From positions 299,327,456-299,391,455 of the forward strand of contig CM060922.1 in NCBI GenBank assembly GCA_030737875.1: 64,000 nucleotides of DNA, given 5' to 3'. The position numbers and the translations under genes were made by a program. Within the stretch, counting starts at the first letter, position 1. The number at the start of each line of letters is the position of its first letter. This DNA is from Allium sativum. Taxonomy: Eukaryota; Streptophyta; Magnoliopsida; Asparagales; Amaryllidaceae. Under the pieces are notes generated by a model. It was not told the DNA's origin. It worked only from the letters and a program-made list of their open reading frames with translations, and ran no database searches. This document shows positions 57,477 to 64,000 of the stretch, one piece after another.

Positions 57477-59704
57477 GTATGCATACGTCTTGTGGCAAGG
57501 GTTTGAGATCTAACTTAGGATGTCCTTGAGTGTTAACATTGGTCAACATTCCTTTGTTAGATTCAGATGACGAAGGATTGGAGTCAAGAAATTCATTCAG
57601 TTCAGAAATGTATTCGAGTTCATCGAAATCGGAGTCGAAATGGTCAAGACACATTTTCAAGGCTTCAGAAGTGTCATTAGAGGTTTCATCAACTGTGGTT
57701 TGAATCTTGTCGATTTCATCGATTTCAAAATCCCTAGGTTGTTTGTTGAGATTAAAGATGTTTAGCTCAATGGTTAGGTGCCCGAAAGAAAGTCGAAGTT
57801 GACCGTTCCTACAATTAATGACAGCATTTGAGGTTGCTAAAAAGGTCCGTCCTAAAATCAATGGTATTTGAACTTTGGGATTTGAGACAGGCTTTATTTC
57901 TAAAACTATGAAATCGAAAGGGAAGTAAAACTGTTCGATCTGTATCAAGACGTCTTCGATTATTCCCAATGGCTTTTTGACAGATCGATCAGCTAGCTGA
58001 ATAGTGATGTTTGTTGGTTTAATCTCCCCTAATCCAAGTTGACGATAAACAGTATAAGGAAGAAGATTGACACTGGCACCAAGATCGAGAAGGGCACGAG
58101 AGATGTGAGTGCTTCCTATTTTGCAATCAATCATAGGGCAGCCATGGTCTTTGTACTTGACTGGGGTAATATTCGAAAGAACAGAGCTTGTATTCGCAGT
58201 TAGAAAGGCAGTTTTTGGGACATTAGTCGCACGTTTTTGTGTGCACAATTCCTTAAGACATTTAGCATATTGAGGAATTTGTTCAATGGTGTCTAAAAGA
58301 GGAATGTTCACATGGACTTGTTTGAAAATTTCCAAAATTTTATCGAAATTTGCCGCTTTCTTCTTATTATTGAGTCTATGGGGAAATGAAGCTATTGGTT
58401 TTTCGACTCTATGATCAGTTTCATCATTCGAAGAAGAAGGTTTATCCAAGGAAAAAGAAGGTGGTAAGGTTGCAGAAGATGGAATGTTGGTATTGCCACT
58501 ATTAATTTTCGAAGTTGGGTCGGGTTTACCGACACTAGGAGAGGAACTATTGGGATTGCCAACATTTGAGGAAAATGGAGGTTTAGAAGAATTGGCATTG
58601 GAAGCCAATGGGTGATCATCAAGATTTGGCATTGGGGTCGAGTTAGAAGGTTCGTCAGGGTTACCCACGTTATTATCAATCCTCTTTCCAGATCGAAGGG
58701 TTGTAATAGCATTGACCGGATTATGGTTTTCGTCCTCACAAGAATTTACAGCACGAGAGTTGTATTTTGGATTCACCTCAGGTTGACTGGGCAACTTTCC
58801 TTTCTCGTTATTTTTCATTAGTTCTTTCATCATATTCATCATTTGTTCGAGTTTAACATCTTGATTATTTATTTGTTTCTCTAATCGAACAATATCTTGT
58901 GAAGATTGACCAGATTGAGAGGACTGGTTCGATGATTGAAAATTGGGATGCCTACAAGGTTGTTTGGATTGAGATGTTATTTGATAGGTTTGAGAATTGG
59001 GAGGTGGAGCTTGAAAATTCGGATTTGGAATAAAGGGTTGCACGTGAGATGGGTTAGCCGAATTATTGGGGTTTGACCAAGAAAAACTTGGGTGGTTCCT
59101 CCAACCAGGATTGTATGTGGATGAGTAAGGATTATTTTGAGCTATAGCATTAGCTTGGTCCTGAGAATAATAGTGGGGTAGCCCTTCTCCGGCTTGAGGA
59201 GTTTGATTTTCTAAGGGAATTTGACTTGGGTCCACGACATGCACTCCTTTATTAGAAGTACGAATGGGAACACGAATTGATTCCCACCGCATGTCCTTTT
59301 CAGAATAGTCTTCTACGAATTTCCAAGCTTCATTGACCATCTTAGACATAAAGTCTCCTTCACACATTGATTCTAGTTGAGTTCTAGTCTGATAGTTTAG
59401 CCCTTCATTTGTAATTTGACATAAGTGATCTTTTAGAATTCCATGATGAGGACAACTATATAATAGTTGGTTGAATCTTTCAAAGTATTTTGAAAAAGTT
59501 TCCCCCTCATTTTGACAAAATTGATTTATCTCGGTTCGAATTTTGAGAGTTTTATGGGAAGGGAAGAGATAAGGGTCTATCCATTTCGATATTGAAATTT
59601 TGAAAATTTTGATTTACTCGATTTTGATCCAACTCGTTTGGAAAATTTTGGTTTATTCGAGAACCCCTAGGAGAATTTTGTTGGCTAACACTTTTTTCAC
59701 TCAT
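57436..59704 (-). pseudogene. gag: Gag and aspartic protease of element D
   Basis: Likely start ATG 59704 (MSEKSVSQQNSPRGSRINQ). After about 45 codons the capsid is compressed: text jumps to PLSLPFP and then, one frame over, TLKIRTEINQFCQNEGETFSKYFERFNQLLYSCPHHGI, so the capsid centre is deleted and shifted (about 59560-59590). From 59367 the frame is open for 643 codons: SMCEGDFMSKMVNEAWKFVE, a Gln/Pro/Asn-rich linker, a coiled-coil-like IVRLEKQINNQDVKLEQMMNMMKELMK (about 159-185), a Ser/Pro-rich stretch, then protease LLDLGASVNLLP (DLGAS 428-432, usual in this branch) and IPLILGRTFLATSNAVI. A frameshift near 57490 leads to RT. No CCHC knuckle is seen. Confidence 0.85.
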
Positions 59705-62240
59705 TGTTGTTAAATGCACACACGGAAAAATCCTAGACTTAAGGTTGACACAAGAAGCTCTTAATCAAAATAAATAGTGAACACAAGTGTATCTTATTAG
59801 TTAATAATCTCGATTTGAAGGGGAAGAGGATCTTATGGTCGTTCACGTATAGTATAAATACTAAGGGATGCGACCAATGTTTTACGGGTAGCATGCAACC
59901 TCTTTTACTAGAAGTTCAATAAATTGAACTAATATATATCCGCGATCAAATCTTTGAGAAGATCAATTTCACAACATACACTCTTGTAGTTAAATATTTT
60001 GCAAATTAAATTAAATAAATAAATTGAAAAAGTTAATTTGCTAGAATGTCGAAAAATTCCTAATGTAATACGTATCACCGTCCTTTACAAAAGGAATAGA
60101 ACGAATTCCACACAGCAAAATAAATTTTTAAATCTAAGAATTTTAACCCAATTTGTTTGTCCTATTGAGCTTGAGTTTTGCTCCTAATGCCAACGTCTAA
60201 TCAATTTTTATTTAAGTCCAGGGAGTACGCAAATGACAGAGTTTAATTGTTTTGGAGCCAAGGAAAGGTAATGACTTCCTCACCTTATGTTTGTTAGGGC
60301 TGTGCTCGTAACTAAATTTATTTCAGAATGCAGCCAAAACAACAATCAAACACAAATAATTGGAGAAATTAAAATTTGTACAAGCAAGCCACTGCCCCTG
60401 CAGAAATTTTTTACAAGCAATGTCTATATATATTTTTTCTTTGCCGCAGAGCACCTGTAGAGTTAAAAGAAATTTACAGTGGGGTATGGCAATCCGTCCA
60501 GAGAAATTGAGTAGTGCTCACGTTTCAAATTCCACTGTTTGCTCCTGTTCGACCTCTGAATCCTTATTTTGGTTGCTTGAATTCCTTCCTATTTACCCTT
60601 TTTTTTGTGGAAAAGAAAACCGGTTGCTAATTGGAAATCAAAACAACAACTGGTTACTAACAAATAGAAAGAAGAGAAGAAAATTCTGAAACCAACAAGT
60701 TAACAAATCGAACAACTCACAACGAATAAGTCAACCTAATAAAAAAAACACCAATCATTAATTTCGAAAACTATTTCGAACAGATGAAAGCACCCCCCCT
60801 CTTTGGTTAAGCAGGGAAACTATTTCTCAATAAGCAAAATAATCGCACCAATCCAATAATCAAATACTAGATGGCAACCTCTCTGCTTAAAACAAAACGT
60901 TCCTCACCTAAATAATTTGACCACAAACTACCTCTTGTTTCAGTACAGCCAGACGCGCAAAAAGAAAAATGGTCAAGCCGAACAAAATCAGAACTCAAGC
61001 CCTCTTTTTCTTTTTATTCTTTTTTAAGGATCCGAATTTGAACTAGGTTTCAGTTTTTTTTATTAGTGTTCAAATTAGGTTTCTCCTTGGTTTTCGATTC
61101 GAATGGCAATTGGGTTTTTTCCCGAAGTGGGTTTGCTTGCGATTTGGCGAAGGGGTTTTCGAACTGCGTTGCGATTTCGAACTGTGGTTTTAGTGGATCT
61201 TTGGTCAGGGTATTTGGGTGTTTCGGCGGAGGTGTCTTTGTTGGCAGTCGCAGGTGTGGTGAGTGTAAGACGAGCGGTTGTGAACTGGATTTGCAGAGTA
61301 GTTCGAAAAGGTCGTTGTATTGTGAGAAAGGGTGGCACAGAAGGGTTCGTTGATTGTTTGGGTGGGTTATGGAGTTTTGTTCGTTGATGTTGAGGATGGA
61401 CTGGGATGTGGTATTGGTTGAACAAAAAGGTGGATGTTGTGAAGATGTTGGAGGTGTTTAGTGATTCACGTGGAGTTCGATTTGGTATTGGACTATGAAA
61501 AGGAGTTAGGACTTGGTAAGAAGGGTGATGGATAGGCAGTAAAGATGAGGGATTGTGGTACGGTTTGACAAGTGATTTGTGTAGAGGAGTGTGAGTTTTT
61601 GTTGGAGGTGGATGATTTTTGGAAGACGATTGGCCACTAGTTTCAGAGAGGTGCAGATGGTTGTAGATGTGGTGATAAGAAGGACGTGAGACAGATGAAA
61701 GAAGGTTGTGGTCTGAAGGATGGGATGCATGGATTTTTGTTTGGGTCGATCGTGGTTGCGAACTTCTGGTCCGGGAAGGTAGTAGGGGACAGTGATGTTC
61801 GATGGATCGGCAAGGGGTTGTGGTTATGGCGATAGGTAATGTTTGAACGTGTATTGGATGGGTAGAAGAAGATGTTGATGACTGTAAATTGTGAAGTTGT
61901 GACTTATTGTAGGAAGGAGGAGAAGATTGTAGATGGCTAATCGAAGCAGAAAAGGGAAATAAAAATACAAAAGGAAATTTTTATTTTTTATTTTTTTTTG
62001 GAAAGAAATTGTAGAAGAAGGAAAGAAATTTTACTGAACAGTTAAGGAATAAAAGGAAGAAATGAAAACAAAAGGCAAGTTTTTTTTTCTTATTAGAAGA
62101 TTATAGTATCAATGTTTTAATACCCAATCAACCAATCTAGAGATTTTTTTCCTATATATGCAAGAAAACAAAAAGGAAAATTAAATAAGAAACTAACACG
62201 AATCAGAAATTAAATAAATAATAAAAATTTAATCATTACC
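59705..62240 (-). other. Long 5' leader of element D
   Basis: About 2.5 kb between the primer site and gag, long even for Athila. Mostly AT-rich, but 61060-61930 is G-rich on the plus strand, so C/A-rich in the element sense. It holds a sense frame of 116 codons (61075-61425; Thr, Pro and Gln-rich) and one of 74 (61506-61730). Neither resembles a known protein. They may be upstream ORFs or chance frames from base bias. Confidence 0.6.
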
Positions 62241-62258
62241 TCCCCGGCAACGGCGCCA
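62241..62258 (-). promoter_or_regulatory. tRNA-Asp primer-binding site of element D
   Basis: Minus strand TGGCGCCGTTGCCGGGGA, complementary to the 3' end of plant tRNA-Asp, six bases after the LTR end. This primer is typical of Athila and relatives. Confidence 0.9.
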
Positions 62259-62264
62259 AAAACT

Positions 62265-63237
62265 TGATCGTCGCTTCCCTATGAACTAGAAAAGAGCGAA
62301 TTTTGAATTAAATTCTGCAAGCGTACAAGTGTGTAGCATACAGGTCGAACACAGGGAGGTGAATTAAATCAAATTATTTAAATAATTTCTTGGGTGAGTT
62401 AGACGAATCCTGGAGGTTGGTTTTGAAAACAATAAAAATTGAAACTGCCATCTGATCCAGAACAAATCTAATTGAACTAACGATCAAATCACAATTATCA
62501 ATTGGAAAACAAATAAAACTGTGAATCAGATCTGAATCTAATCAAATCCAATTTAACCTAGGATAGCAATAACACGAACAGAAAATAAAAGTGCAGAATA
62601 GAGATAACAACAGAAATAAAATTAGGATTATCATTGAAACTAATCAAACGATTAATCACTAATGCAAATAAATGTAAAATACAACTAGTACTCTACCAAA
62701 TCTAATTGTGTAGATGGCACTAGATGCTAAGAAATAGAAAAATGCAGAAACTAAAAAGAAAAAGGAGTTTTATTAATGGAGAAGAGAATATAGAATAGGA
62801 TGGTGGCTACAATGATATTACAAGGGTATTTATAGGAGATAAACAAACCCTAAACCTAATTACAAATGGGCCTAGCCATTACATCACTAATTAGTTTACA
62901 ATGAGAATCTCAAATGGGCCTTAGTTAAATCTATTAAATTTTTGGCCTTTCTTCTTTTCCTCTTGGTTCTTTGACAAGCCTCCCTTGATTTGAGATGTGC
63001 ATGGCCTTTTTATCAATCATTTTCTTTTCCAATAGCAACTAGATGTGGGATCTTCATCTACAATTCTTCAAAATGTAAATATATAGCAATCTGATCTCCA
63101 TTTCTCTACTTTTCTGGTTGCATGCGGGCTGGGTTGGAATATCTGTAAAAGTAACAAAACAATACCCAAGTAATATTTATTTATATACAAAAGATAAGAT
63201 ATAAGAGCATAAAATAAACACATTTTTATGTTAATCA
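62265..63237 (-). repeat. 5' LTR of element D (973 bp)
   Basis: Plus-strand boundaries TGATCG...TTAATCA, with TGAT/ATCA inverted ends. The left border is set by the primer site and the right border by the start of the 154-bp match with 40540-40693. The flank GTACA (63238-63242) would be the target duplication, but the other flank is deleted. CGAACACAGGGAGG near 62345 is a phrase common in the R/U5 part of plant gypsy LTRs. Confidence 0.85.
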
Positions 63238-64000
63238 GTACACTACTGGACCTTCAACATTTTTACATGCAGATCTTTATTTATTTAAACATTCAAACAA
63301 AAGTCAATATTTTTGAATTCTATTCAATTTTCTCCGTGTATAAGTTATTATATTTTATTTCAAAAGAGTGAAATACCTTTATCAAACAAACTAATGAATA
63401 GTATCTTCATTGATTTACAATTTTCTTGCTTATTTAATTTAAATATTTAGAAGTAGATGCAAAATGGATTGATAGAAATAATATGCAAGCTTTGTAAATG
63501 ACCATAAATATTAAAAAAAGGGTTGAAACATTAACTGCAAATCCATAGAATGAACTAATAGAACTCTTTGAATCCTTACTAGAATATAATAATAATAACC
63601 AGTGACCTTTAAAAATATATACGTATAAAGGAAAATAAATCTCTATAATTAATGGCAGGTGTTAAAGTTTCCTTTATGACACTCCTACTTATTGATAAAA
63701 AATTTATTATGACAAATAAAATATAAATTTGCTTATATTAATTTTACTGTGATATATATATATCTGTGTGTGTGTGTGTGTGTGTTTTCAAATCAAGAAC
63801 AAAGATTTTCCATATTTATAAACAAAAATTTGCTACTCATGTTAAAACCTTTTTTTAGGATCTGTTAACAAATTAGCCAGTATATGCTAATTAGTATTAT
63901 TCAGATAATCAAACCGACCATTAGGGAGGTTTCCCTACTGTAAGAGACAAAAACAAATTGTCTAAGCCAACAAATATAGGCATAATTTTCGCTCAACAAT
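63238..64000. other. AT-rich flank right of element D
   Basis: Nothing recognisable: no reading frame above 60 codons, no element terminus. Contains a compound TA/TG microsatellite (63752-63785). It may be host DNA or an old TE. Confidence 0.5.
63752..63785. repeat. Compound (TA)n(TG)n microsatellite
   Basis: ATATATATATATCTG followed by about ten TG units. Confidence 0.95.

Larger units (their letters stand above)
40540..63237 (-). mobile_element. Element D: Athila-like Ty3/gypsy retrotransposon, split by E
   Basis: On the minus strand: 5' LTR 62265-63237, tRNA-Asp primer site, long leader, gag-protease, RT-RNase H, integrase, 3' untranslated part, polypurine tract, truncated 3' LTR 40540-40693. 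E sits between 41656 and 54273. The DLGAS protease, FM-D box and tRNA-Asp primer point to the Athila branch. The 3' part left after removing E is about 1.3 kb and shows no envelope-like ORF, which many Athila elements have. Frameshifts, stops and deletions make it inactive. Confidence 0.85.

Noticed and set aside
60360..60689. 109-codon plus-strand frame in the D leader
   Set aside because: Antisense to the element, no recognisable domain, ordinary AT-rich composition; likely chance.

Overview
The window is plant nuclear heterochromatin made almost entirely of transposable elements. I see no host gene, tRNA, rRNA or CRISPR array. Evidence for a plant: Ty3/gypsy chromoviruses with multi-kilobase LTRs, an Athila-type and a Tat-type gypsy element, a CACTA (En/Spm) TNP2 transposase, a hAT MITE, tRNA-iMet and tRNA-Asp primer-binding sites, and stop codons that mostly look like C-to-T decay in CAG/CAA/CGA codons. 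A eudicot is likely, but the sequence alone does not fix the species. All TE labels rest on motif reading, not database hits. Layout: (A) 1-3666 is the 3' end and 3' LTR (568-3666) of a plus-strand chromovirus whose body lies off the left edge. (F) A Tat-lineage element, plus strand, starts off-window and ends at 36585. It keeps a decayed gag (3742-5094), a hairpin satellite (about 5540-6510), a decayed antisense ORF (7180-8022) and its 3' LTR (35580-36585). (C) 8933-35344, minus strand, is a chromovirus with about 5.2-kb LTRs inserted in F. (B) 15664-27082, minus strand, is a second chromovirus inserted in the integrase region of C with a perfect 5-bp duplication ATCAT; its LTRs differ at only 11 positions plus a 12-bp indel. 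A 407-bp hAT MITE (23164-23570, duplication GTCAATAG) sits in the gag of B. F itself broke a CACTA transposase (G, 36586-38483), and G abuts a truncated LTR fragment (H, 38484-40539). The left two thirds is therefore a nest about five to six levels deep. The right third is element D (40540-63237, minus strand), an Athila-like retrotransposon with tRNA-Asp PBS, one complete LTR (62265-63237) and a 154-bp remnant of the other (40540-40693). Its 3' untranslated region is split by element E (41656-54273), a LARD-like element: two 5.6-kb LTRs around a 1.33-kb non-coding interior, with perfect duplication ACTTA. E shares LTR architecture, PBS and leader with C, which makes C-type elements its likely protein donors. 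The last 760 bases are AT-rich flank. Nothing appears capable of autonomous movement: B has a stop between RT and RNase H and a Glu-to-Lys change at the integrase catalytic site, C has an altered RT active site and many stops, and D lacks an RT motif and has an altered FMDD box. The most unusual signals are arrays of GTCGAC palindromes at a fixed offset in the LTRs of A and B, back-to-back perfect palindromes in H, a 20-base hairpin repeated in all C/E LTRs, the hairpin satellite in F, and an LTR-age conflict between D and E.
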